From: Bog-532 sp963742875
Lineage (GTDB): Bacteria; Actinomycetota; Actinomycetes; Streptosporangiales; Streptosporangiaceae
Direction: 5' to 3'
DNA: 64,000 nt
Assembly: GCA_963742875.1 (NCBI GenBank)
Contig: CAVUNO010000026.1
Location: 682,001 to 746,000 of the forward strand
A program made the position numbers and the translations under genes. Each line of letters opens with the position of its first letter. Within the stretch, counting starts at the first letter, position 1. Below the pieces are notes generated by a model, which ran no database searches, had not been told where the DNA came from, and saw nothing but the letters and a program-made list of their open reading frames with translations. Positions 49,794-58,627 of this stretch are shown in pieces.

Positions 49794-50852
49794 GTGAGCG
49801 CCGACACCCACGCGGTCACCGGACGGCCGCGGTACGCGCGCTGGCACGCCATCTACAGGTTCGAGGTCTTCCTGTCCGCGGCCATCGGGCTCTCGGCCGG
49901 CCTGGGCTGGGCGGCCACCGGCTTCGGTTATTTCTGGCCCGGATGGTTGTGGTTCGCGCTGGCGGTCCCGCTGGCCCTGCAGGGCGCGGTCCGCTGGGGC
50001 CTGCGCGCGCCGGAGGGACGGCGCTTCCTGTCGGTCCACGCGTCGGTCTCGTTTACGCTCGGGGCCCTGCTCCTGGCCATCTGGCTGCTGTCCGGCTTGG
50101 GGTATTTCTGGCCGGCGTGGCCGATCCTGGGCCTGGCGCTCGCGCTCAGCGTGCACGCCTATTTCGTGCGGTACCGCCCGAACGCGCGGGAACAGGCGCT
50201 GGCCGAGCGGGTGGATGTGCTGACCCGCACCCGCCGCGGCGCTCTCGACGTCCAGGCCGCCGAGCTGCAGCGGATCGAGCGCGACCTGCACGACGGCGCG
50301 CAGGCCCGGCTGGTGTCGGTGGCGATGAGCCTCGGGCTGGCCGAGACGCTGCGGACGACCGATCCGGATCTGCTGGCCGAACTGCTGACCGAGGCCCGGT
50401 CCACGCTGCTGGCCGCCCTCGACGACCTGCGGACGGTGATGCAGGGGATCCAGCCGCCCGTGCTCGCTGACCGGGGCCTGGAGGGGGCGGTCCGCGCGCT
50501 AGCCCTCGATATCGCCGTGCCGGTGACCGTCGCGGGCGGCCTGGCCGGGCGCGCCCCGGCGCCGGTGGAGTCGGCCGCCTACTTCACCGCCGCCGAGTGC
50601 CTGGCCAACGTGATCAAGCACAGCAACGCCACGGCGGCCTGGGTGGACCTGCGGCACCAGACCGGCGTGCTGTCGGTCGTGGTCGGCGACAACGGCGCGG
50701 GCGGAGCCAGCATCGACGGCGGTACCGGCCTGCGCGGGGTGGCTCGGCGGCTGGAGTCCTTCGATGGCACGGTGACGGTCAGCAGCCCCGCCGGCGGTCC
50801 CACCACAGTCACGATGGAGGTGCCGTGCGAGTTGTCATCGCCGAAGACCTAG
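49794..50852 (+). CDS. DesK-type sensor histidine kinase
   Basis: 352 residues. The N-terminal part has two copies of a two-helix 2TM-type segment, each with GYFWP (GYFWPGWLWFALAV and GYFWPAWPILGLAL). The dimerisation/phosphoacceptor helix has RIERDLHDGAQARL with His166, and the HATPase has ECLANVIKHSNA and GDNGAGG. This is the HisKA_3/NarX-DesK class. The start GTG at 49794 begins the family-like region; an upstream GTG at 49671 would add a basic leader. It overlaps the response regulator by 28 bases. The signal is unknown. Confidence 0.9.
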   Translation: MSADTHAVTGRPRYARWHAIYRFEVFLSAAIGLSAGLGWAATGFGYFWPGWLWFALAVPLALQGAVRWGLRAPEGRRFLSVHASVSFTLGALLLAIWLLSGLGYFWPAWPILGLALALSVHAYFVRYRPNAREQALAERVDVLTRTRRGALDVQAAELQRIERDLHDGAQARLVSVAMSLGLAETLRTTDPDLLAELLTEARSTLLAALDDLRTVMQGIQPPVLADRGLEGAVRALALDIAVPVTVAGGLAGRAPAPVESAAYFTAAECLANVIKHSNATAAWVDLRHQTGVLSVVVGDNGAGGASIDGGTGLRGVARRLESFDGTVTVSSPAGGPTTVTMEVPCELSSPKT

Positions 50853-51487
50853 CGCTGCTGCGGGACGGCCTGAGCCGGCTGCTGCGGGCGCACGGGTTCG
50901 ACGTCGTGGCGGAGGTCGCCGACCCGGTCGCGCTGGCCGCCGTCCTGGCCGGGCAGCCGGTCGACGTGGCCATCGTTGATGTCCGCATGCCGCCCACGTT
51001 CACCAACGAGGGGCTGGTGGCCGCGATCGAGGCCCGGTCCCGGCACCCGGGAATGCCCGTCGTGGTGCTCAGCCAGTACGTGGAGCAGCTCTACGCACGC
51101 GAGCTGATGCTGTCGGGCTCCGAGGGGATCGGCTACCTGCTCAAGGACCGGGTCGCGGACGTGCAGACCTTCGTGGACGCGGTCCGGCGGGTGGCGGCCG
51201 GCGGGACCGTGCTCGACCCGAAGGTGGTGGCCGCGCTGCTGTCCCGGCCCGAGCGGCGCGAGCCGATCGCGCGGCTGACGGCGCGGGAACGCGAGGTCCT
51301 GGCGCTGATGGCGGAGGGCCGGTCCAACGCCGCCATCGCGGCGAAGCTCTTCGTGACCGACAAGGCCATCGACAAGCACATCAACAACATCTTCGGGAAG
51401 CTAGACCTGCCGATGGACCACGACGACAACCGGCGCGTGCTGGCTGTCCTGCGCTACCTCCAGAACACCGCCACCCGGTCCGCGTGA
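50825..51487 (+). CDS. NarL/LuxR-type response regulator
   Basis: 220 residues. The receiver domain has Asp52 (VAIVDVRMP) as phospho-acceptor, the acidic pair ED at 7-8 and Lys in LLKD near 105. A LuxR-type helix-turn-helix follows at about 150-215 (LTAREREVLALMAEGRSNAA). It is the partner of the DesK-type kinase encoded immediately before; the GTG at 50825 lies inside the kinase gene after GGAGG. Target genes unknown, possibly the adjacent genes. Confidence 0.93.
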   Translation: MRVVIAEDLALLRDGLSRLLRAHGFDVVAEVADPVALAAVLAGQPVDVAIVDVRMPPTFTNEGLVAAIEARSRHPGMPVVVLSQYVEQLYARELMLSGSEGIGYLLKDRVADVQTFVDAVRRVAAGGTVLDPKVVAALLSRPERREPIARLTAREREVLALMAEGRSNAAIAAKLFVTDKAIDKHINNIFGKLDLPMDHDDNRRVLAVLRYLQNTATRSA

Positions 51488-51621
51488 CCCCTGTATCTGC
51501 GGCCGGGAACCGTGCCTTTGTGGTCGCGCTCAAATGCGACGGGTGCGGCAATGCCGCCGGCCTGCTGACCACCGGCAGGAGCCGACGAGGGGCGGCACTC
51601 GGGTGCAGAGGCGGGAGGCGG

Positions 51622-52947
51622 TCAGGGGAAGAGGCGAGGCCCGATGCCCGGGCGGAATTGGCCACGGGCGGCTGCCAGCAGCACGTCCGCAGCTTGTCGT
51701 GCGTTCTCACCGGTACGCGACATCCGGGCCGCGATGAGCCCGGTGACGATCGGCGTGGAAAATGAGGTGCCACTCCACTTGACGATGCCCGCGGAGGTGT
51801 CCCGCACGTCGCCGTCCACGATCGTCTTGTACTTCATGTGGGCGTAGGCGTTGACGATTTCTTCACCCGGCGCGTAAACGTCGACCCACGCCCCGTGGTT
51901 GCTGAACCAAGAGCGGCGCTGCCCGTCGCGAGCCATCGAGCCGACGCCGACGCACCAGGGGAACGCGGCTGGCCAGAAGGGAGTGGTCGCCGATTGATTG
52001 CCCGCGGCGGCCACGAGGACGACGCCGCCAACCTGGCTCAGGCGCTCTTCCCAGAGGGCCTGGAAGGCGAGGGAGGGTACGTTCTTCCGGGTGTAGCAAC
52101 CGGCGGACATGCTGATGATGTCGGGTGAGCGTGCCAGCGCATCGTGAATCTGCTGGGTGAGGCGGGATTCCCGGGCGAAGCCCGCGACTCCCAGGATGCG
52201 CTCCACCACGATGTCGGAGGCCGGGGCCATACAGCGGATCACACCCGATATGAAGGTGCCGTGGCCGGCGTACGGATCGGCGAAACCGACTATTTCGTGT
52301 TCCATGGCGTTGATTTTGATCTGGTCCGGGTCCTCGATGTCGGCGCTCGTGTCCGGTCGTACACCCTCGATCCAGGGTGCCCAGGCGCTCGCCCCGGACA
52401 GCAGGCCGGTGTCCACAACCGACACCCCGACGTCACGCCCGGCTGACGGGTCGCCCACGCTAGGCCAGAGCGCATCGCGAACGACGACCGGATCCACCGC
52501 CGCGGCGGGAGTGATGACCGGTTCGGGTTCGGTGGCCGGGCATGACAGGTAACCGGTGACGATAAACGCATGATCGAGCGTGGCCACGCCGGCGCCGAGA
52601 CGGCGGTCCAGGTCCTCGACGACGTCCGGCGTGTGCTGCGACTCCCGGACGTTTACGCCGAACCTGGTTACGCCTCCGATCAGAGCGTCCCCGCCGTCGT
52701 CGCGCAATGCGCCCAGATCGCGGAGTACGTCCCGCACACGCGAGAGGTCGCGGTCGCGGGTCAGCACGGAGCTGCTGTGGTAGAAGTAGTCGACCCACTC
52801 GTCGTCGTGCCAGCTCGGCGGCCAGACGCGCACGTCAGGAGCGTTGTTCAGCGCCGTCCGCACTTCGGGAACCAGCCGTCGGAAGGCTGCCTCGCGGGCA
52901 CGCTCACCCGCAGCGGATGTCCCGAATCCGTCCCTGTTCTCAGACAT
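51622..52947 (-). CDS. Cytoplasmic subtilisin-like (S8) protease of the CHAT/sigma locus
   Basis: 441 residues with a full S8 triad: Asp179 (VSVVDTG), His229 (GHGTFISG), Ser395 (SGTSFSTP), and the oxyanion Asn317 (AAAGN). There is no signal peptide and no typical inhibitor propeptide. Instead a 165-residue acidic N-terminal domain (WPPSWHDDEWVDYFYHSSS, then LTRDRDLSRVRDVLRDLGA) of unknown fold may act as a specificity or autoinhibitory module. The gene is divergent from the TPR-CHAT protease gene, with 109 bases between. Pairing with a second protease and a sigma factor suggests a regulated proteolytic cascade (inference). Confidence 0.9.
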   Translation of the reverse strand: MSENRDGFGTSAAGERAREAAFRRLVPEVRTALNNAPDVRVWPPSWHDDEWVDYFYHSSSVLTRDRDLSRVRDVLRDLGALRDDGGDALIGGVTRFGVNVRESQHTPDVVEDLDRRLGAGVATLDHAFIVTGYLSCPATEPEPVITPAAAVDPVVVRDALWPSVGDPSAGRDVGVSVVDTGLLSGASAWAPWIEGVRPDTSADIEDPDQIKINAMEHEIVGFADPYAGHGTFISGVIRCMAPASDIVVERILGVAGFARESRLTQQIHDALARSPDIISMSAGCYTRKNVPSLAFQALWEERLSQVGGVVLVAAAGNQSATTPFWPAAFPWCVGVGSMARDGQRRSWFSNHGAWVDVYAPGEEIVNAYAHMKYKTIVDGDVRDTSAGIVKWSGTSFSTPIVTGLIAARMSRTGENARQAADVLLAAARGQFRPGIGPRLFP

Positions 52948-53056
52948 GACCCTCCCCTAGCGAATGCCCCAAGACGCACCGATTCCAGCTCATTCTCCAC
53001 CTTCACTGGACCAATAGTCCCTATCTCTATCGTTTTACATTCTTTACCCTTGGTGG
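52948..53056. promoter_or_regulatory. Divergent promoter region between S8 protease and CHAT genes
   Basis: 109 bases with a distinctly AT-rich centre (about 53008-53050, including ATCGTTTTACATTCTTTACC) in otherwise GC-rich DNA. A GGAC-CAATA-GTCC inverted repeat lies at about 53010-53022. It is probably a shared, coordinately regulated promoter. Confidence 0.45.
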
Positions 53057-55747
53057 ATGCCACCGGAGGGGAAAAAGCATGACGTGTCCTCCGCCGAAAT
53101 GGCCCGGGAAGGCCCGGTCGAGGATCTGCCGCTGCGTGCGCTATCTCGTCCCCGGGACACTGCGCGGGTGGCGCAGCGCGTGCTGGCGTCCAACCGCGGC
53201 CCGTACGTCCGCTCCTATGCTGGGCAAGCCCTCGGCATCGCGACCCGGGAGATGGGTGATGTCGCCCAGGCCATCCGCTACCTCCGCGCGGCACTGACCG
53301 CGGCCGCCTCGTGCGGAGACGAGCGAAGGGCCGACGTCGAGGCGAGTCTCGGCATCACCTTGGGCTACGCGGGCCGCAGCAAGGAGGCGCTCCGCCACCT
53401 GGATGCGGCGCTCGGCAAGGCATCGGGCGTCACGGCGGCGCGGGTCAGGGTGCGCCGCGCAGTCCTCTTGATGATCCTCGGCCGCACCAGTGAGGGCATC
53501 GCGGAGCACCGGCGCGCGGCGCGGACGCTCCGTGCTGCGGGTGACAGCGTTTGGGAGGCCCGGGCACTGAACAATCTCGGCCTCGCGCTCATCGATCGCG
53601 GCGACGCTCCCCGCGCCGACGATGCTCTCACCCGGGCAGAAGCCTTGCTGACCGATGCTGGCCGGACGTTCGACGCGGCCAACGTGCGCAGCAACCGCGG
53701 CCTGGTGGCGTCGCTCTACGGGAAGGTTCCCGAGGCGCTCGCGCACTACGACGCGGCGGAAAAGATGTACGCCGACGCCGGGGTGCGGCCGGCGGAACTG
53801 CCGGAAGTGCGCTGCTCGGCATTGCTTGCCGTGGGTCTGCACGACGATGCCCTTCGCCACGGGCAGGAGGCGGTCGGCCTGCTGCGGGCCGAGGGCGCCG
53901 CGGCGGCCCACCGGGCCGACGCTCTGGTGCGCGCGGCGGAGGCCGCTCTGGCCGCCGGCGATCCCGAACTCGCCAGAGCGTACGCCACTGAGGCGGTTCG
54001 GCTTTTCCGGCGGCAGGGGCGCGGACGCGGGGAGACGCTCGCGCGGCTCACGATTGTCCGCGCACGTTACACCTCCGGTGAACGGAGCCGCCGTCTCCTG
54101 GGCGACGCCGCCGTTCTGGCCGGTGCGGCCGACCGGCACCGCGTGGCCGAGGCGGTCGAGGCACACCTGCTCACCGCACAGGTCGCGCTCGCCCTCGGGG
54201 ACGCGGCAGCCGCCGAGCCGCACCTGCTGAGGACGGCCCGGGCCCGGTCTCGTGGATCAGCGCTGAACCGGGTAATCGGCTGGCACGCGCTGGCTCTGCG
54301 CGCCGAAGCGGCCGGGAGCCGAAGAGCAGTATTCGAAGCCTGCGAGCGTGGCCTGCGGGTCCTCGACGCATACCAGCTCACATTGGGAGCGGCCGAGATG
54401 CGGGCGGCTGCGACTTCACACGGCGCCGCGCTGACCAAGATCGCTGTCCGGGAGGCACTGGCCGCCGATGACCCCCGCATGCTGCTGCGGTGGACCGAAC
54501 GCTGGCGCGCGAGGACCTTCGCGATTCCCCCGGTACGCCCCCCAGATGACGCCGGGTTTGCTGCCGAGCTTGCGATTCTGCGCCAGATCACGCGCCATCT
54601 CAACCAGGCCACGATTGAGGGGCACCCGGTCGGCTCGCTGGAGCGGGAACGGCGGCGCGTCGAAGACCAGGTACGGCGCCACGTGCTGCGAACCTCCGGC
54701 ACTGCGGCGGAAACCCACGCCCAGCACCTTGACATCGACGGGATTCTGGCGGCCCTCGGGGAAACCCAGCTCGTCGAAATCATCCAGTTTGACGGCCGCC
54801 TGCATGTCCTCGTCGCCACGTCAGCCGGTGTTCGCCGGCACGTCGCCGGGACCTGGGAGGCCGCCGTACGTGACGCCGAGTTCAGCCGCTTCGCACTGCG
54901 GCGGCTCGCCCGCCGCACGAGGCCGGAACCGACGAACGACACAAGGCGGGGCATCAGTTCAGAGCCGGCGCAGGCTGTTTTGGCCATGCTGGATAAATTC
55001 GGCATCCGATTGCAGGAGCAGCTCTTGGCTGCGGCCGCGGACGACCTCGGTGATGGCCCGGTCGTGATAGTGCCGCCGGCCGCACTGCATCCCGTTCCGT
55101 GGGGGCTGCTGCCAGCCCTGGCCGGTCGGGCTGTCACCGTCGCTCCCTCAGCGATGGCATGGCTGCACGGGCAACGGATCGAGCCACCGGCCGACCGCAC
55201 GGTCACTGTGGTGGCGGGTCCCGGTCTGGAGGGAGCCCAGGCCGAAGCGGCAGCGCTGGCTGATCGCTACGCGAACGGGGAAGTCCTCAGCGCCGGGATG
55301 GCCACGGCGGAAAAGGTGCTTGCTACGCTGGAGGGCCGCTGGCTGGCGCACATTGCGGCGCACGGGACCTTCCGTGCGGATAATCCGCTCTTCTCCTCGC
55401 TCCTTATGGAGGATGGGCCATTGACCGTGCACGACCTGCAGCGGCTCGGGCGCGCACCCTACCGGCTTGTGCTTTCGTGCTGCGACTCGGGAGTGACGGC
55501 CCCGGCCGGAGCCGACGAGCTGCTCGGCTTGATCGCCGCACTCGGGCCGCTCGGCACCGCCGGAGTGCTCGCCCCGGTGGTCACGGTGAACGACGCGGCC
55601 ACCGTGCGGCTCTCCCTCGCGCTGCATGAGCGACTCGCCAGCGGAGCGACAGGGTCGCAGGCACTGCGAGACGCACGGCTGAGCAGTCTGGATGACCTGT
55701 GCTTGTACGTGGCAGCACGCGCCTATGTGGCCTTCGGCGCCGCATGA
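53057..55747 (+). CDS. TPR-CHAT protein (caspase-like protease)
   Basis: 896 residues. About 40-470 are tetratricopeptide-type helical repeats (for example NLGLALIDRGDAPRADDALT). A bridging region follows, then a C-terminal CHAT domain (about 600-896), the caspase/separase-like fold. The catalytic His769 is in HIAAHGTFRADNPLFSS and Cys809 in LVLSCCDSG, followed by the GLIAALGPLGTAGVLAPV strand. CHAT proteases such as Csx29 and separase cut one or a few protein targets when their TPR part is engaged. Start ATG 53057, or GTG 53084 which has GGAGGGG upstream. It is divergent from the S8 protease and convergent with the small gene/sigma factor pair, its most likely targets (inference). Confidence 0.92.
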   Translation: MPPEGKKHDVSSAEMAREGPVEDLPLRALSRPRDTARVAQRVLASNRGPYVRSYAGQALGIATREMGDVAQAIRYLRAALTAAASCGDERRADVEASLGITLGYAGRSKEALRHLDAALGKASGVTAARVRVRRAVLLMILGRTSEGIAEHRRAARTLRAAGDSVWEARALNNLGLALIDRGDAPRADDALTRAEALLTDAGRTFDAANVRSNRGLVASLYGKVPEALAHYDAAEKMYADAGVRPAELPEVRCSALLAVGLHDDALRHGQEAVGLLRAEGAAAAHRADALVRAAEAALAAGDPELARAYATEAVRLFRRQGRGRGETLARLTIVRARYTSGERSRRLLGDAAVLAGAADRHRVAEAVEAHLLTAQVALALGDAAAAEPHLLRTARARSRGSALNRVIGWHALALRAEAAGSRRAVFEACERGLRVLDAYQLTLGAAEMRAAATSHGAALTKIAVREALAADDPRMLLRWTERWRARTFAIPPVRPPDDAGFAAELAILRQITRHLNQATIEGHPVGSLERERRRVEDQVRRHVLRTSGTAAETHAQHLDIDGILAALGETQLVEIIQFDGRLHVLVATSAGVRRHVAGTWEAAVRDAEFSRFALRRLARRTRPEPTNDTRRGISSEPAQAVLAMLDKFGIRLQEQLLAAAADDLGDGPVVIVPPAALHPVPWGLLPALAGRAVTVAPSAMAWLHGQRIEPPADRTVTVVAGPGLEGAQAEAAALADRYANGEVLSAGMATAEKVLATLEGRWLAHIAAHGTFRADNPLFSSLLMEDGPLTVHDLQRLGRAPYRLVLSCCDSGVTAPAGADELLGLIAALGPLGTAGVLAPVVTVNDAATVRLSLALHERLASGATGSQALRDARLSSLDDLCLYVAARAYVAFGAA

Positions 55748-55798
55748 CCGGACTTGAGCTGTCTTTCGTTCTAACGGAACTGGTACGGCAGGTCCCGG

Positions 55799-56255
55799 TC
55801 ACAGCGTGATCCACCCCGTCACTACGTTGGTGCCATCAGTGGTATCGCAGCGCAACCGGAAGGGACTGGCCGGGATCGGGCGGATGGCAAAGCACCCCAC
55901 CTCGTCGGCCTGGATGGAGGCGATGATCCCCGCGCGCGTCTGCAGCTCGATCGTGGCCTCGCCGGTCGGGAACAGCTGGCAGAGCAGCGCGTCCGCATTG
56001 ACCTCCATCTCGATGGTCAGATGGTCCGAGGTGAAGGTGAGCGCGCGGATCGAACGCGGTCTCCGACCGCACGCTGAGCGCGGCAGCGCGGTCCTCCAGC
56101 GAGTCGTAGGTGAGCTGGGCCAGCTCCGCATCGATGTTGTGCCATGCGTACGCGCTGTGGCCAGCCTCGGTAAATTCTGCTGGGACGTCGCGCTGGATCC
56201 GCAGCGACTCCCTCAGCACGGCCAGCAGCTGATCGTCGGTCCAGACGTCAGGCAT
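55799..56255 (-). pseudogene. Small partner gene of the sigma factor, single-base frameshift
   Basis: From the ATG at 56255 the frame reads an acidic helical N-terminal half (TDDQLLAVLRESLRIQRDVP, AGHSAYAWHNIDAELAQLTY). Near 56050-56057 one extra T (GCGTTCGATC) shifts it. Continuing in the next frame gives SIRALTFTSDHLTIEMEVNA and then a beta-rich domain ending RCDTTDGTNVVTGWITL. Joined, this would be a protein of about 150 residues with two parts. Similar genes following this type of sigma factor are familiar from actinomycetes as hypotheticals. It overlaps the sigma gene end by eight bases, so co-translation is likely. Its role may be sigma inhibitor and protease substrate (hypothesis). The break may be genuine or a sequencing error. 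Confidence 0.75.
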
Positions 56256-56883
56256 CCCGCCCGCCTCCCATCTCATTCGCAGCCGCGCGGCCGTGGCCTC
56301 CCGCGTCTTCCAGCAACGTGTCGCTGAAGGCGGCCAGGGCCGGAGAACGCCGCAACCGGCCCAGGCAGCGCGCCCGCTGCGGGCCGATGCTCCCGACGGA
56401 GATCGACAAGGCGGAGCTGATCTTCGCGTAGGGCAGCGGGGGGTCGCTGATCATCATCGACAGCAGCCGCCGGCAGTGCTCGGGAAGCTCGGCAAATGCC
56501 ACCCGCAGCGCGGCGCTCATCTCCGCCGCGATGATCTCCTCTTCGATCATCTCGGCGGGTTCGTCTCGGGACATCTGGCTGGCTTCCGGCAACTCGGAGT
56601 GGTCGTATCTGCTCGCCGCCCGCAGCACGCGCAGGCATTCACGCTGAGTGGTGGTGGACAGCCATCCGGGCAGGGCGGCCGGCTGCCTGAGATCCCCGAG
56701 CTTCTCGACCAGCAGGAGCCACACGGTCTGCCCAACGTCGTCGACGTCGGCCCGGCTCAGCTGGTAGCGCTTGCAGATGAACCAGACGAGCGGGGCATAC
56801 CGGTCGACGATCTCGTCCCAGGCGTGCTGGTCCCCGTCGCGGGCGCGGGCGACGAGATCTATGACGGCCGGATCGTCACGCAT
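56248..56883 (-). CDS. Sigma-70 family RNA polymerase sigma factor of the CHAT locus
   Basis: 211 residues. Region 2 is AWDEIVDRYAPLVWFICKRY, then DVDDVGQTVWLLLVEKLGDL and LPGWLSTTTQRECLRVLR. Region 4 is LPEHCRRLLSMMISDPPLPY followed by ISSALSISVGSIGPQRARCLGRLR. It is an ECF-like factor. The ATG at 56883 has AAGGACGG upstream; a longer start at 56943 would add a Pro-rich leader. It is followed, with an eight-base overlap, by the small frameshifted gene and faces the TPR-CHAT gene tail to tail. It probably directs a stress or conflict response released by proteolysis (inference). Confidence 0.88.
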   Translation of the reverse strand: MRDDPAVIDLVARARDGDQHAWDEIVDRYAPLVWFICKRYQLSRADVDDVGQTVWLLLVEKLGDLRQPAALPGWLSTTTQRECLRVLRAASRYDHSELPEASQMSRDEPAEMIEEEIIAAEMSAALRVAFAELPEHCRRLLSMMISDPPLPYAKISSALSISVGSIGPQRARCLGRLRRSPALAAFSDTLLEDAGGHGRAAANEMGGGRDA

Positions 56884-57330
56884 AACCGTCCTTTGCGTAC
56901 GCGGTGGCGGCGGACCCGGTGGTGCTGGCCATGCTCGCATCATTCAACTCCCGGGATCATCAGGCAAGCGGGTGGTGCAGGACGTCGCGCGCGGTTCGCC
57001 GGCCGGGTATGGCGCCGGCCCGACAATGAGCTGGTCACCATGATGCCTTTCTACCCAGCCATGCTTGCGGGTCATGTTTCGTTCCGCGGAGTGTGGCCGG
57101 CTGAGGACATTCCTAGCCCTACAGAGGAGCCCCCCGGCCGGTTGATACGCAGGCGCCCGGAGAAATGTCCTTGACGCAGGTCGCCAGGGCTGTGTCTAGA
57201 ATCCGGGCGCTGGGCAGGCCGCGAAATCGCGCCCGGCGGGTGTATCAGGTCGCCGGGCGCGTCCTCCTACCTCCAGGAAGGCAGAACAACCCCTGGATAC
57301 CAGCATCGGGGGACCGGGGAGGGGCAGGGA

Positions 57331-57365
57331 GGGGCAGGAGCCGCATGGGGGACGGCTCCTGCCCC
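57331..57365. repeat. Hairpin repeat, copy 1
   Basis: GGGGCAGGAGCCG pairs perfectly with CGGCTCCTGCCCC across a nine-base loop. No T-run follows, so it is not a standard terminator. Confidence 0.9.
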
Positions 57366-57381
57366 ATCCGGGGACCAGGGA

Positions 57382-57417
57382 GGGGCAGGAGCCGCGAGGG
57401 GGGACGGCTCCTGCCCC
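57382..57417. repeat. Hairpin repeat, copy 2
   Basis: The same 13-bp arms as copy 1, with a ten-base loop, starting 51 bases further on. The flanks GGGACC(A/G)GGGAGGGG are also repeated, so the unit is about 51 bp. Confidence 0.9.
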
Positions 57418-57653
57418 TGCCGCTCAGCCGCGGAAGGTCTCTCCTGGCCGGCCAACACCGGCGGGGAAACCGGCGGGGTCCGGCGGAAATGATGGCGTCG
57501 ACCGAAATGAAGACTCTGTTGAGGATGTTCCTCGTAGTGCTGACGGGGCGGGGTGCTGCGATGGGGGCTTCGCGGGCGCCGACGGCCCTTTGTCGGTAGT
57601 GGGCAGGACGTTGGTCCCTGAGGGATTGGGGCCCCAGCGGGCATTGTTGGTCC

Positions 57654-58184
57654 GTGTTCGCTGTCCATGAGGTCACCGTTGCGGTGCGGTTCGAGGTCGC
57701 GGCCGCGCGGCTGACCCACTTCGTCAACCGCGGTGCGCTGCGGTCCGCGTCCGAGACCGCCTACCTGGGCGGCCAGGTGGCCGGGCTGCGGGTCGGGCCG
57801 TTGGGCGGGGTGCGCGGATTGTCGAAGCTCGTCCGCGTGCAGTTCACTGAGCCGGTCCGGCGGGATGACCTGGCCACGATGCCGCTGCGGTGGGAGGCAA
57901 CGGGGACGACCGGTGACCTGTTCCCGGTACTGGACGCGGACCTGACCCTGGCCGGCGACGGCGGGGGCCAGACGCGGATCCGCCTCGACGGCTCGTACCG
58001 GCCGCCCCTCGGGCGGGCCGGGGCGGCGCTGGACCGGGCCGTGCTGGGACGGCTCGCGGCGGCCACCATCCAATCGCTGGTGGAAAGCGTGGCGGACGCG
58101 GTCGCCGACCCGGCGTCGGGACTGAAGCCCGACGAAGAGCCGGCCGCCCGGTGGTGGCCGCTGCCCGAAGCGGGAGAATCCTGA
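57654..58184 (+). CDS. SRPBCC-like small protein
   Basis: 176 residues. The strand order and phrases VRFEVAAARLTHFVNRGALR, RVGPLGGVRGLSKLVRVQF, LRWEATGTTGDLFPVLDADL and a long C-terminal helix (LGRLAAATIQSLVESVADAV) fit a START/SRPBCC fold found in mycobacteria and relatives as uncharacterised proteins. GTG start at 57654. No ligand can be named. It precedes a TetR remnant by 18 bases. Confidence 0.7.
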   Translation: MFAVHEVTVAVRFEVAAARLTHFVNRGALRSASETAYLGGQVAGLRVGPLGGVRGLSKLVRVQFTEPVRRDDLATMPLRWEATGTTGDLFPVLDADLTLAGDGGGQTRIRLDGSYRPPLGRAGAALDRAVLGRLAAATIQSLVESVADAVADPASGLKPDEEPAARWWPLPEAGES

Positions 58185-58202
58185 CAGGAACGCACCTACG
58201 CA

Positions 58203-58451
58203 GTGATCTGGCGCAAGCTGTCCACCGACGCGGTGGCCTCGGGTGAGCTGCGCCCCGGCCCCGACCCCGATCTCGCGCAGCCACTGATCATTGGCATCCT
58301 GAACTGGGCCGCCGAGTGGTGGTCGCCCAAGCGGAGCACCATCGACGAGGTCGTCGCGACCGCGCAGTCAATCGTCCGCCACGGCGTCGCCGCGGAGGGC
58401 TCCCACCGAGCGCTGCTCCTTAAAGTACCCAGGGTGTGGGTGAGGACTTAA
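58203..58451 (+). pseudogene. C-terminal remnant of a TetR-family regulator
   Basis: The frame begins inside a typical TetR ligand domain: IWRKLSTDAVASGELRPGPD, then LIIGILNWAAEWWSPKRSTI and EVVATAQSIVRHGVA, which is the usual C-terminal end. The DNA-binding helix-turn-helix and first helices are missing, so it cannot be a functional regulator. Confidence 0.75.
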
Positions 58452-58627
58452 GCCCCTGTCCGGCTTATCACCTGGCCTGGTCGGATCTGGAGTATTTCAG
58501 TTGAGCTGAGGAGTGCCGTGAATGCGACCAGATCGCGCGCAAGGCCTTCTGGCCGGCGACCGGCGGGCTGCCGCGGGCACGCGCAGTGCCCGGTACTCGC
58601 TGTGCCGCCAGCCAACGGAGCGGGCCG

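Larger units (their letters stand above)
56884..57653. other. Long gene-poor region with two tandem hairpins
   Basis: 770 bases with no recognisable gene. It holds the promoter of the sigma gene at its left end and, at 57331-57417, two near-identical strong hairpins (separate entries). A TTGACG at 57171-57176 followed after 20 bases by TAGAAT may be a rightward promoter, though the spacing is long. Confidence 0.5.

Noticed and set aside
51622..56883. Type III-E CRISPR (Craspase) locus
   Set aside because: TPR-CHAT and a sigma factor are present, but there is no Cas7-11 (gRAMP), no Cas1/Cas2 and no direct-repeat/spacer array in the window.
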